DNA of 64,000 nucleotides from Tiliqua scincoides (Eukaryota; Chordata; Lepidosauria; Squamata; Scincidae), in the NCBI RefSeq assembly GCF_035046505.1, contig NC_089822.1, positions 98,464,659 to 98,528,658 on the forward strand. The letters are read 5' to 3'. The position numbers and the translations under genes are program-made. Below the pieces are notes generated by a model that searched no databases, was not told the origin of the DNA, and saw only the letters and a program-made list of their open reading frames with translations. Of this stretch, positions 44,441 to 56,900 are shown piece by piece (positions within the stretch are counted from its first letter, which is position 1; every line of letters begins with the position of its first letter).

Positions 44441-44870
44441 CTGTGGCATAAAATTATACATGGAATGGATAGAATGAATAGCAGGAAGTTCTTTTCCTGC
44501 TCATACAATACCAGAACCAGGAAATATCCACTAAAATTGAGCGAGGAGAGATGAAACACACAGAAGAATTTATTTACCCAGCAAGTAATTAATATGTGGA
44601 ACTCTTTGCCACAGGATGTTGTGATTGCACCTGGCCAGATGTCTTTAAAAGGATAGGACACATTTAGGGAGGAAAAGTGTATCACAGATTCCAAGCCATT
44701 ATGACCATATGCAGCCTCCAGGTTTTAGAGGTAACCTATCTCTGAATGTGAGATGCAAGGGAATGGCATACAGGTATCTTGTGAGCTTGAGTACTTCCTG
44801 AGGCATCTGGTGGGCCACTGTGAAATACAAGTTGGACTGACCCAGCAGGACTCTTCTCATGTTCTTAGAG
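44440..44870 (+). mobile_element. CR1 3' part, second half
   Basis: Resumes with ataaaattatacatggaatgg and ends cttctcatgttcttag, the CR1 3' terminus. Confidence 0.88.
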
Positions 44871-45387
44871 TTGCACACGATCTGCACAAAACCTTTTAAT
44901 TTTTTTCTATTGAATTATCTCTTGCATCTTCTCAGTACTTTATACAGAATTCCATTATGGGTTGAAGTTAGGATTTGAGCTGTTAACCAGTTTAGGATGC
45001 CTGGCCTCATGGCAGCTATTTCAATGCAGAGTCCAATTCTCAGAACTCCATTTAAATGATGTGTCAGGTGGACATTCACAGTCAGGGATTCTGAGTCAGA
45101 TCAGTATGTCAGGACTAGGTTCAGTGCCATGCAAATGAAACCAGATTCCAAGTATGAAGTTCAAAGCTCTGAAAATGCAAAGGATTTACTGTGAGAAGCA
45201 TGTAGCTGTGTTTTGATTACAGGGAAGTGTTACAGACACCCTCTTTCCCCAAACACCTGTCCAGTTTAAACTGACTTCATCTTGGTTTCAGAGTCCAGCA
45301 GGCCTCCCTGAATTGCAAAAGGGATGAGATTTTGCTGGCTCCCAAGTCCAGGTCCCTCTATGGTTGATTAAATCTGGGTGCTTCAGG

Positions 45388-46148
45388 TGTGACAAAGGAT
45401 GGCTAGCAAGAACAAGTCCTGCCTGAATGTTAAATTGAATTACAATGGCCCAAATGTGTAGTTCCTTTTCAGACTCTAGGCCAAGAAGTCCTTCCTGAGA
45501 TAACACACCTTGCCACACCATTGTTCAGTAGAAACTTCCTGGATGTGCCATCAAGCTCTTTTCTGACTCAATCAAGGTCAGGAAGCCCAAAATGCATCAC
45601 CCAAGAAGCTCTCCAAAGTCCTGCAGATATTCCTTTGTCTCCTTTGTGAAAAGTCCTATAACTTCCCTGCTCTGGAAGTAGATTAGGAGGGGCAAAACAA
45701 GAACTAGTCAACACAAGACACAAGGAGAGAGACAGACTAGTCAACACAGCAAGACAAGAACTAGTCAACACAGCAAGACAAGAACTAGTCAACACAAGAC
45801 ACAAGGAGAGAGACAGACAGACTAGTCAACACAGCAAGAAGAAGGAACAAGACACAAGGAGAGAGACAGACAAGACACAGGAACAGAGCAGAGTTTGTTC
45901 AACCTGGGAATTTTGCAGCCCTGCCTTGCTGTTCAAGAAGGACTTCACACTCAAGCAAGCCAGCAGAATAGGATAGGTGATTGCCACCTCCCCTTCTCTC
46001 TCTCTCTTCCCCCAAAAGATTATTTCTTTAATAAACTCATTATCTTCTTTGAAAAGCTCTGCCTTGTGGTTACTGTTAGCCTAACTTTGAGGCACTTTGA
46101 GATTGGTTGCATTACTCATTCATGTCAATGATCCCAAACCTTGTCACA
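45388..46148 (+). mobile_element. Candidate solo LTR (endogenous retrovirus-like fossil)
   Basis: Ends TGTGACAAAGG and CCTTGTCACA form an inverted repeat with TG...CA termini, about 760 bp apart. An AATAAA at 46031-46036 lies about 110 bp before the right end, as in an LTR. No flanking duplication is obvious and no internal retroviral genes are next to it, so it would be a solo LTR. Alternative: an unrelated repeat. Confidence 0.42.
45695..45880 (+). repeat. Minisatellite with aactagtcaacac units
   Basis: Alternating units of roughly aactagtcaacacagcaag and acacaaggagagagacagac repeat several times with variation. Confidence 0.85.
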
Positions 46149-46898
46149 CTGCTAGATCTGACCTCTTGCTTGCTAATGTCCCCAATTTTAGTTATGTGCG
46201 CATGACCTGTGTAGGTCACATGTGTATATGTGAAGGAGCAGTGTTGGCAACAGAAGTGACAATCTCACACCAAGGCATGGATACAAAATTCAATTGAGAG
46301 GAACACTGAGTTCCGGGCTGAGCTAATGCCATAATTCAGCAGAGCCACAGAGAAAGCACTGAATGTATTAATGGATGCAGACACCAGCTTCTTGAGAAGG
46401 AGTTAGGAAAACCCAGGTTGAAATTCCCCATTCAGCTATGAAGTTCACACTGATATCTCTCAGCCTTACCTACCTCTCGATTGCTGTAAGGAAGAATGGG
46501 GCACAACCTCATATGACACCCCAAGTTCTTTGAAGAAGGACAGGATACGAACATAAGTAACAACAGAGATCACATTGCCAACATTAAAAAACCCTACATT
46601 TTAAGGAGTATATGATACAATGGGCGAGAAATGTTGGTCATGAGATATCAACGGAGCAATGGGAGAGCTTGTGGAATAAAAGATTAAAATTTACATGTTA
46701 TCCTACTGTAAGTTGCTTTGCCTCTGCAAATTGCAGCCAATTAAGTGGAAGGATTTTTTATTATTGGTTTTTATTGAATTACAATGCAACTGATATACGA
46801 AAGGGTAGCAAAATACATAGGAGTAGAAATATCTCTGAAACAGACAATACTCCTTCCCTCATCAAACACTCAGTAACTCAACCACAGGTAGTAACAGA

Positions 46899-47061
46899 GG
46901 GCCCAATCCTATCCAACTTTCCAGCTTCAATCTAGCCGCACTATAGCCCCAAGCTCAGGGAACAAACATGACTTCTGTGACTGCCTCCCCACCACAAGAT
47001 GCAGTACATACCCTACTGGCAAAGATGCATCAGTGTTGGAAAGTTGGATAGGACTGGGCCC
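46899..47061. mobile_element. Palindromic MITE with AGA duplication
   Basis: Begins gggcccaatcctatcc, ends ggataggactgggccc; AGA on both sides. Slightly shorter than the usual ~178 bp. Confidence 0.84.
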
Positions 47062-47781
47062 AGAGTCAATGAAAATATCTCAAAACTGTTGAGATATCAT
47101 CTCCATTGCACACACCAGAACAAATCACTTGGTTGGGGAACCAGTATTCCTATTTCCTCAAAGCTTGCCAATTGAACAACATAATACGCTCAACTTTGGC
47201 TTCCCACCCCACATACATTTTTGTACACAACCAATGTGATTTGGGCAGAAGAAAAATGTTCTACTGCATGAACGTGTAGCACATTTAGATGATCAGAATA
47301 TTCTTCTGATAACTGCAGTTAAAACACTACAGTCAGGCTTTTCAGGGTGAGATAGAAATGCAATCAATAAAATTGATTCCAGATTATTTTGAGACATCTG
47401 ATGCACAGAAAAAAAAAATAATGTTGTGATAATGTCACAGCCCAATCACAGATTTGGCTAATGGAAGAAAGTTTCAAAAGTAAAAGCAAGCTGCAAAAGG
47501 AATTTGTTAGCAATTCCAGCAGCTAAACAAACTAAATCAACCATACATTTAAAAAAACAAAAAAACACTGGAGTTACAGTTGGTGTTAATTTAAAAAAAA
47601 AGTCTAAACAAGGTGTCTGCAAGCAGTCCTAGACACCTTTGTCATCACAAACACCTTGCAGGATCAGGCCAGCATTCCAACAGTTAATGTCCCATAGAAG
47701 TCACTGTTCATGGGGCCCAAGGAGGCAAGTGGGTGGGCTCAGTGGAATTATGATATGGTTCCACTTCCACTGCAAGGCTCA

Positions 47782-47920
47782 TCAGGTAAAAAAAATGGCA
47801 ACGTTGTTTGGTGAATCCTCCGTCTTGGAGGAAGACGTTGGTTTCCTTTGTTTCCTGAGATCAGGGTTGTTCAGAAGTGTGTAGAGCAGCAACCACCTGG
47901 TCCTGGCTCTCTCTGACACC
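47782..47920 (-). CDS. STRA6-like B terminal exon with stop
   Basis: Acceptor ttagttcctag. Encodes [20 protein letters not shown], a Lys/Ser tail and TGA at 47784-47782. Confidence 0.84.
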
Positions 47921-50900
47921 CTAGGAACTAAAATAAGATAGCAGTATTTAGTTCGGAACATATTCAGTATCCCTTTCCACTAATCCCTTCCACTAATTAT
48001 TACAAACCAACAGGCAGCTTCTCACGTCACTGCATATTCATATGGTAAATTTGAAGTGGCAGTACCAACTAGCTGCAAAAGCATCAACAACCATCAAAGT
48101 TGGGATTGTGCGCAGTACTGCCAAGATAGGGGAGATACTATTTTTACTTGCATGAATTTGATCCAGTGCTGTGAGGACCCAGAATCCAGCAACTTTTTAA
48201 AGATCACGAAGAGATGCTAATTCAGCAGAAAAATATGACTTCACCTGCATTCATCCGCAATCTGAGCTGTAGAACTCCACAGGCAAAGCTTTACACGGCA
48301 TATAGAATATAAGCATCATCACAGCCTACTGTTTGTACATCAAACTGCTGTTAAAACACATTAGGAGTAGGCAAACTAGTAAGTTGGCAACCTCAAGATA
48401 TTATTCTGTCATATCTCTTTGCATGTTATTTCTGTCCATCCTTTGTTGTCCTAGAACAGGGGTGTCCAAACATTTTGGCAGGAGGGCCACATAATCTCTC
48501 TGACACTGTATCGGGGGGCCGGGGGAAAAAAGTAATTAATTTACATTTCAAATTTGAATAAATTTACATAAATGAATTTATTAGAGATGGAACTTATATG
48601 AATGAATAAAGGTCTTGCAGTAGCTCAAGGCCTATAAAAGGCCTTGCACAAAGAAAGGGCAGCCTTTCCTTCTCTACCACTGCTGCATGACAGATGTGAA
48701 ACAGCAAGCAGTGGAGGGAGCCCTCATCGCACAGCTCAGGTGAGAGATCATCTCTGGGCTCCAACAAGTCTCTGGAGGGCCAGAGGCTCATTGGAGACTG
48801 GGGGCTCCCTGAGGGCCTGATTGGGAGCCCCTGAGGGCCGCAAGTGGCCCCCGGGCCGGGGTTTGGGCACCCCTGTCCTACAATTAACCTTAGAGCATTT
48901 CCTGAACTTCCTATTCTTGGGATTCTGGGCATGGGTTTTAACTATAAAGAATAAAATTTGGCATGAACAGTTTGACATAGGATATCACAAGCTGTTACCA
49001 GAAAAGCCTACTAAGACAGACACTCCTGAGATTCAGTGAGAGACTGAGGACACAGAGCCAGTTCTGAAGCAGCCCTTTCCAAGACAAGCCACCATGTACT
49101 GCCTGAGGACGTTTTGGGAGGAAGTCCTGAGGTTAGCTTTTCAAAATCTGTAAGGAGTCCATTACACCCTCCCAAGAGGGACTAAACAGTGTTCTCAGGA
49201 ACATGCCAGATTTCTCCAAGCAAGATTCTGAAGCCATGTTTGAGGCTAAGTTGCATTTGCAGATGGGCCTTCATTATCTGCGGGTTCCATTCCCATGGAT
49301 TCCATCATCCACAGGGTCCGAACCCACAGATTGGGGCCCTACCTGGACCCTCTGAATAGAGGGTGTGCTCTAGTCACATCCAGAGGGTTTCTGAGGGCCT
49401 CAGACAAAAAAGATGCGACTTCCAGTTTCTCAGGGAAACTGCAAGGGGCGCTTTTATGCCCTTATAAGGCTTCTGAGGCCCAGGGAAGCTACACAAGGCT
49501 TCCCCAGCCCTCAGAACACCCTCTGGATGCAACCAGATTGTAGCTCTGGTCACATTTGGAGGATCTAGGTGGGGTCCTAATACAGGGATTTAAACATCTG
49601 TGGATTTCAGTATCCACGGGGTTCTAGGAATGGAACCCCTGCAGGTAAAGACGGCAGCCTGTACATGCATATTAAAACAAATTTTTAAAGACTGATAGTG
49701 CAATCCTATGCATATCTACTCAGAGGTGGGTTCCACTGTTTTCAATGGGACTTACTCCCTGGGAAGTGTGTATAGGATTTCAGCCTGAAATAGGCTGCAA
49801 TTCTAAACACACTCACCTGGGAGTAAGTCGAATCTGATTCAATAGCACTTTCTTCCAAGTATATATTCGTAGGATTGCATTGTAATGTAAGACAAATTAA
49901 GATCCCAGGCCTGACTGAAGCTAAGTCCAAGTGTGAGAATAGTACATTTATCTCATGAAAGAGGTCAGCTGTCCAGCTGAGATTAAGTCACACTGCGCAC
50001 GAGAAGGAATGTTCCATTCAGGACTTTCTACAGGCACTTCACACACAAGAGTCAGCCTTGGATTAGTCTGTATATTTATTTGTTATGTTTTTATCCTGCC
50101 TCTCCCCCACCAGCATGGGTGCTCAAGGCAGCTAACATAAAATATACATAATAGAACAAGAAGATGAAACATTTGCAGTGGATAAAGGTTCTCTAGCAGC
50201 AGCAGAGACCCACTCCAACCCTATTTCATCTCCTACAGTCACGAGGAAAGTGAAATGGCACTGTTTACCTGTTCTCGTTGGCTTAGTAGAGCTCATGTGC
50301 CTGATGGCGCCCATGTTTGATGGCAGCTTTCTCCCGCTAGTTTTGGTAATAAGGATGTGGCAGAAGCAGACAAGGATCGGATTTGTGTGGTAGTGGTCTG
50401 TGAGCAGCATACCAACCCACGTCTTGAAGCCTGCAGGCAAATGATGATTATTCCTCATAATCAGATCAGGTGTGCCAGATCTCTGTCCCCCATGGCTGAA
50501 ACCAGAATCAGTGTGTGCCCACTGGATGAAAAGACAAACTTCCACATCTGTTTCTATCAAAGGGTTTTGACCCTTTATGAAAGGGTAAGAATCTCCACCC
50601 CCCAAGGCCTCCAGAACATTCCAGGCACTTACCTGAATCACATGATTCATAACCCTTTGGCATTACTGACTTGTCTAGGCGTCCTATCAGCCAAGCCCCT
50701 AAGACAAGGCTACGCAACAGCCTCATCAAACAGGACGTCAGTCCCACCACCACGGTGAAGAAGAATAAAAAGTAGGTGAAAATTTGGTATGCTTTCCTGC
50801 AAAAGAAGAGGCAACAGTTGAAGAGTTTCACAGTCCCACAACAACTCAGAGGCAACATCAAGTTAATTGCCCTTTGGGCAGAACCATACATAGCTGTGGA

Positions 50901-53900
50901 TGGACTATACAAGGGGCTTGGAGATTGGATTTAGGGCAGATGCAATCCCAGTTAAGTTGACTAAAATATTCAGGAGTAGATTATTGTAGGAAGTAACTTA
51001 AGCCATTTCTGCCCAACATTGCATATATGCAACAGGGATCAAACGTGTATACCTGAGGGCCGGGCAAAAATTCCAGGAGACAGATGGTACAAATTGTAGG
51101 ATGGATAGAGCCATAGATAAGTTGAATGAGCATTACTGCATTTGCCCCTGTGTCGCTGGGGAAAACATTACTCATTTGAGTGATCAGTACTGTCCAATGA
51201 GGGAATTGTGGAGATTTATATAAACATTTGTACTGACTGGAGAGGAACTCCTTTCAAAGGGAAGGGACAAAACTGGAAGGGAAAGAGGTGGAGCAGGAGG
51301 GGCACAGGCAGATTAGGTGGGTGACCCAGCATGCTACAAGGAAGATAGTTGAGGTTTTGGGGTTCTGGAGAGAGGGTGAAAATGGGAACAAGGGGGAGAT
51401 CAAGATGGAAAAAAGGGAAGGCTCCACGATTCATATGCTGCATCTGGAGTGGCTCATTGTGCATTCAGACAAAGATAAGGGGAGGCCTCTGAGCACACAG
51501 GTAAGCCATCAAGCCCACTTGCAGTAGGGGAGCTTGTTTTCCTGCTGAAAAAAGACACTTGACCAAAACCCCAGGGTACGCTGAGAGCTAGGGGATGGTT
51601 GAGAATTTCCATTGGTTCAGAAGCTCTCCCGTCTTGAGTGTTCTCTCAACAGACGTTTTTGGGAAGGATGACTGAGTCTGTTTTCTCTATCAAAAACAGT
51701 TCCAAAAATGGGGGGCGGCAGGGGGGGAACCTTGTATACTCACAACTACGACAAGTCTCCAGACCTGGAGATTATGCTGGTGCAACCATGCCAGATCCTC
51801 CTCAAGGGAAATTCCTGCCTCATTAGGCTGGCAAGTGTTCCTGACATTTCTGGATTTCTGCTGAGGGATTACCGGCAACGTGGGAGGAGGGACTGGCCCA
51901 GCTTGTGTCACCAAAAAAAAGCCCTGAATTGCACTGAAAGTGTGGTTGTAAATCCCAGTGAATTGAAACTCATGGATGTGACTCATAGATATGTCTTCCC
52001 ACAGAATACTGCATGTTTGGTCTGGTCTTGAGACAGCCTAAGATCTCAGAGACAGCTGCTGCATCCCTAAGATGGCAGGGTGCTCATTACAGGGCTTCCT
52101 CAGAAGACGTTAATAAATAGAGTCTAAACATACAAGAAGCGATGTTCCTTCAAGTCACCAGGATCAAGGCCATATAAGTCTTCAAAGGCTACAACCAACA
52201 TGTAATGACCATGAAAATAAACTATGGTGTCTTTTTCTCCGGCTCCTCCCAAGGATAACAACTCTTCCTCATCTCGTACTGATTACCTTAGCTGTCCTTC
52301 AACTACACATGCCATGCAGTGAAAAAAAACTCTGTTCTAAGAACCAAACAGAGGGAGGGTATCACTTTGCAGCACTAACCAGGGAGGGTATTGCTTTGTG
52401 GCACTAACCAATTATCAAGAGCCAAAGGCTTGTGTTTGTCATTTGGCAGAATCTTTGGTTGAAGAAAGAGCCAACCAGCCATGAAAACCTGCAGCTGCTT
52501 GATCGCCATGATGATGACAAGTGAGAGGCTGAAAAGGAAAAGACAAGATGATAAACAAAATAAAAGGATGAGGAGGGAAAGCATTTCAGACGGTGTGTTG
52601 AGAGACCAGCATTTGGCTGCCAGCTTCTTAACCTGCTTTCACAAAATCCTGTTCTTGCTCAGTGTGAAAGAAGCTGGTTCTCTCTAGTGATTAAGTTCAA
52701 TGATGTTTTTAACAGGCTGCGATCAAAAGGTTGAGCATGCAGGAGAAACCAGTGCACGTAGCCAGAGCCTTCCTGGTTGTTCTGACTTCAGCAGTCACCT
52801 CTGCCAATGAGACAAGCTGCCTTGAAAATAGGAGCACCATCTTGGAACTTTTGCAGTGAGAACCACAAGGGAGGTTTCCTGTGGTCTACCAGCTCCCTCC
52901 AAGATGTGCACATTACTTCTTGGGGTTCTGGTCTACAAGTTTAAGCCATTTCTGCCTAACATTGCATATATACAACAGGGATCAAATGTGTACACCCATG
53001 GGCTAGGCAGAAATGGGTTAACCTACAGTGCAATCCTAAGTATGTTTGCTCAGATGTAACTTCTACTGTGTTCAGTGGGGCTTACTTAAGATTGGTTACA
53101 AATGTAGCCTTAGAAAACTTTGTCCACTATCGGCCAAATCCTATGGTCACCCTGTGCTGCCTGTACTCGTGTTCTGGAAGCATACAGCATGTTCCAAAGG
53201 CACAAAAACTGGACCACTGTCACACTCTTCAGTGTACCCTTTCAATGTCCAACGTTCCCCCTGCCCCTCGAGTCGGTCCTGAATGGCAATCACCTTGCGC
53301 TACTGAACTCCAGTCAGCCTGACTTGCCTGTGATGGTAGCTCAGTGACTAGCATGACAATTCAATATTGTAAGTGCTTGGAGTGTCCCATTTGGGGAAGG
53401 GGGTGCAAGATACAAATATTCCAAACAAACACACACATGGACCTATAGCATCAGCAAATCCAAATTTTCAGCTTGGTACATTTTAAAGGACAGGGAAAAC
53501 AGAGCAGCTCTTGCAATAACCAGTACTTACATCACAGTTCCCCACTTATCGAGAAGTTCCATCCACTTGCCATGCTTCATGGGCAAAATCACAAGGTACA
53601 TGAGAACCATCCCAGCCACAAACTGAACTAGATGAATGATCAGGTACCCTAGGAAAAACCAAACGTACAAGTTTCCAACAAGGGTAGGGGAAGTCAACCC
53701 CCAGTAATTTATGCCTAGAGCTCACAATACAGATTTTCACTTACCCCAAATTATGTATGCTATTTGCCAAGAGATGTATCTTCCAAGTGCTACCTGTCAG
53801 TGTAAAGAGAAAAAAAAAAAGCAAAAGAGAGTTCTCTTATGCAGAAATTCCACCAACATCGCACAGAAGAAAAACGTATTCATAGCATCTCTACAAAGGA

Positions 53901-56900
53901 GCCAAGTAGGCAAGACGACAGCTCATGCGTATGTCACATTTGGGGCACCACCAATTTCTTACAAAGCAAAGTTTAGAGCAGGGGTGTCCAAAGTTTTTAG
54001 CAGGAGGGCCACATCATCTTTCTGACACTGTGTTGGGGGCCGGGGGGAAAAATAATTAATTTACATTTAAAATTTGAATAAATTTACATATGTTTACATA
54101 AATGAATATATTAAAGATGAACTTATATGAATGAATGAAGGTCTTGCAATAGTTCCAAGGCCTATAAAAGGCCTTGCACAAAGCAAGGCTGGCCTTTCCT
54201 TTGCTGCCGCTACTGCAACACAGATGTGAAACAGCAAGCAGTGGAGGAAGACCTCATCCCACAGCTTATGCGAGAGGTCACACAGTCGCCCTCACACTGA
54301 GAGCAGTTGCGTTGGGCCAGTGTGGGCTCCAACAAATCTCCGGAGGGCCAGAGGCTCATTTTAGACTAGGGGCTCCCTGAGGGCCTCACTGAGAGGCCTC
54401 GAGGGCTGCAAGTGGCTCCAGGGCCGGGGTTTGGGCACCCCTGGTTTAGAGCATTGCATGGCTGGATGGAAAGAGATGGTGATGAATCCCTTCCTGCCCC
54501 AAACTGCTTCTCCACAGCCATTTTTCTCAAAGTGAGTCTTTGAGACTGGGAGAAAAATACTGGGGATAAGTGATTTCAAGAAGGAAAGCGTGATACAAAG
54601 AAGGGTCACCAATTCCTGCCTCCCTAATATGTGCCTCCAATTCTGCTACCCACCCCCCACTTTCTAGTAAAATTGGCACAATCTGTACATTGACGCATTT
54701 TATTTATTTACCTACTTAGTACATTTATATTTACTTTCCTACCAATGCACTCAGTGCACACGGTAGTACTCCCATAGCACCAAGAATCCAACTGCTTCAG
54801 TGCATCAGGCTCTTTGTTGTATTCATTTCAGAAGCCAAAGATATCAATACTGGTTGCTTATCAAGGAGTCCAATCTGAAATTATAATATTCTATACCAGT
54901 GTTTCTCAACGTTTGTCCTCCACCAGACCACTTCACATTGTCCACCTATTTGAAGTACCACCAGAAGTAACTAGCAATGATGTCATCACCAGTTACTTTT
55001 GGATTGGGTGGCCAGATACAATGCGACAAACACCAGTAAGAGGCTCAGGGAGGACAGTAGGGCTTTTTCAAGTGTGAGAAAGAAGGCTTTGGAGCTCTTC
55101 CAACGGAGCCGAGACTCCTACTGCAGTAGGCTGTTTATTGTGTTGCATTCTTAGTCTCGCTGCTGGGTGGTAGGTGTCTGGGGGTCCCACGAGTACCACC
55201 AGACAGCACCACAAGTACCACTAGTAGTACCCATACCACTGGTTGAGAAACACTGTTATATACAGTGTCTGACCCAGAGCAACACTTCCTTCAACTTTGT
55301 ACAGCACTGGTTTCTCTTGATGCTATCCAGCAATTATTACTAGGTCCTGCACACAACATGCCTCTGAGAAGGCCCTTGCCCAAAGGTGCCTCACAGGTGC
55401 CTTACACAGGTGGACACAAGAGAACGAGATGACAGAGAAAATATGAAGGGAACTTTCATAAAATAGAAGAAGCAAAAGGGAGACAAGGAAATGCACTGAA
55501 AGACTTACAACCCAATTCAGCAAAATTTCCCCAGCGCCGATGTGGCAAAAAAGGCACAGCTTGCACTGCACCCCACAGGGTAAATAAGCAAATGGAAAGC
55601 TGCTTTGAAGTAAGGAGGAGGAGGGGGATATTCCTCCCCTTGCCCTGGGGCAGGCCCCAGCCTGTGCAACAAGTCTACTTGGTCCAGCGCTAGCTAAATC
55701 GCTGGCACAAGTCCTCACTGCCCGTGGATCAGGCCACTGCAATCAATCCACCCTCCCTCCCAGGCCTGATCCGCCCATCCCTGCCCCCGTCACCAGGAGT
55801 GGGGCACTGCTGCTTCCGCCATTTCATGTGATGGCTTCAAAATAGCCACCAGTCACCCACTCCTTATGATGCTGTAGGGAGTTTGCCACACTGTAACTAG
55901 CATTATGATGTTGCAACCAGCTCTATACAATTAGGCTAAAAGTATGGTCTGAACTATACAGTTCTGGCCAAAGCAGCCCAGAATATAGTGCTCTTAAGGG
56001 CGCAATCCTAACCCCTTATGTCAGTGCTTTCCAGCACTGGCATAGCGGTGCCAATGGGGCATGTGCTGCATCCTGCAGTTGGGTATCACTCACAGAGGCC
56101 TCCTCAAAGTAAAGGAATGTTTGTTCCCTTACCTCAGAGTTGCATTACCCTTATGTCAGTGCTGGAAAGCACATAAGGGGTTAGGATTGCACCCTAAATC
56201 GTCTATAAAAACATCCCATACATCCTTCAGTTGGAAAAAAAAAAATGAAGGAAGGGAGAAGAGTATTGCCCCCACTCTTCCACCCTCAACATCACCCCAC
56301 AGCCCAGCTCACAACCTTCTGTGAGCCAGATTCTAGCCATGGCTACCAGTGGTCACTCCTCTGCAAGGTAGAAAGCTCTGTCCCATTCACTTCCTCGTAT
56401 AAAGGCAGAAAAATAGGACAAGGAGGGAACACTCACCACACTTTGAGAAGATGAAACCATAGCATCCTCTTGCAGAAGCAAGTTCCTCTTGCCTGTCTGT
56501 AACAGCTTCATATGTTTTCTAAGGAAGAAAAACATTGTTTTTAAAAGTTATGGACATACTGAGATACACTGATGCCCTCACACCCTTCATGACCTCCTTC
56601 ACACTTCCTGTGCATCTGTAAGGTGCTGGTGTGGGGGAAGTGTCTCAAATTAGGGCTTTCAGCAAGTTCACACTTCTGTCAGAAGTCCTGCAGGGGTGTT
56701 TCTGTGTTTTTCAGGAGTGCCATCTAGGCTGCAATACAAGCCCTGCCACCTGACTTAGCTTTCAGTCACCAAACTCCAACAGAAGGTGCATCTCCCTTGC
56801 TTTGGTACTACTTCATTGTTGGTTGGGGAGAACTGTAAAAATGGTTTTGTTGCTTCAGGGGCATATCAAACTCCACCATGTGCTCCATCTCACTTCCTCT

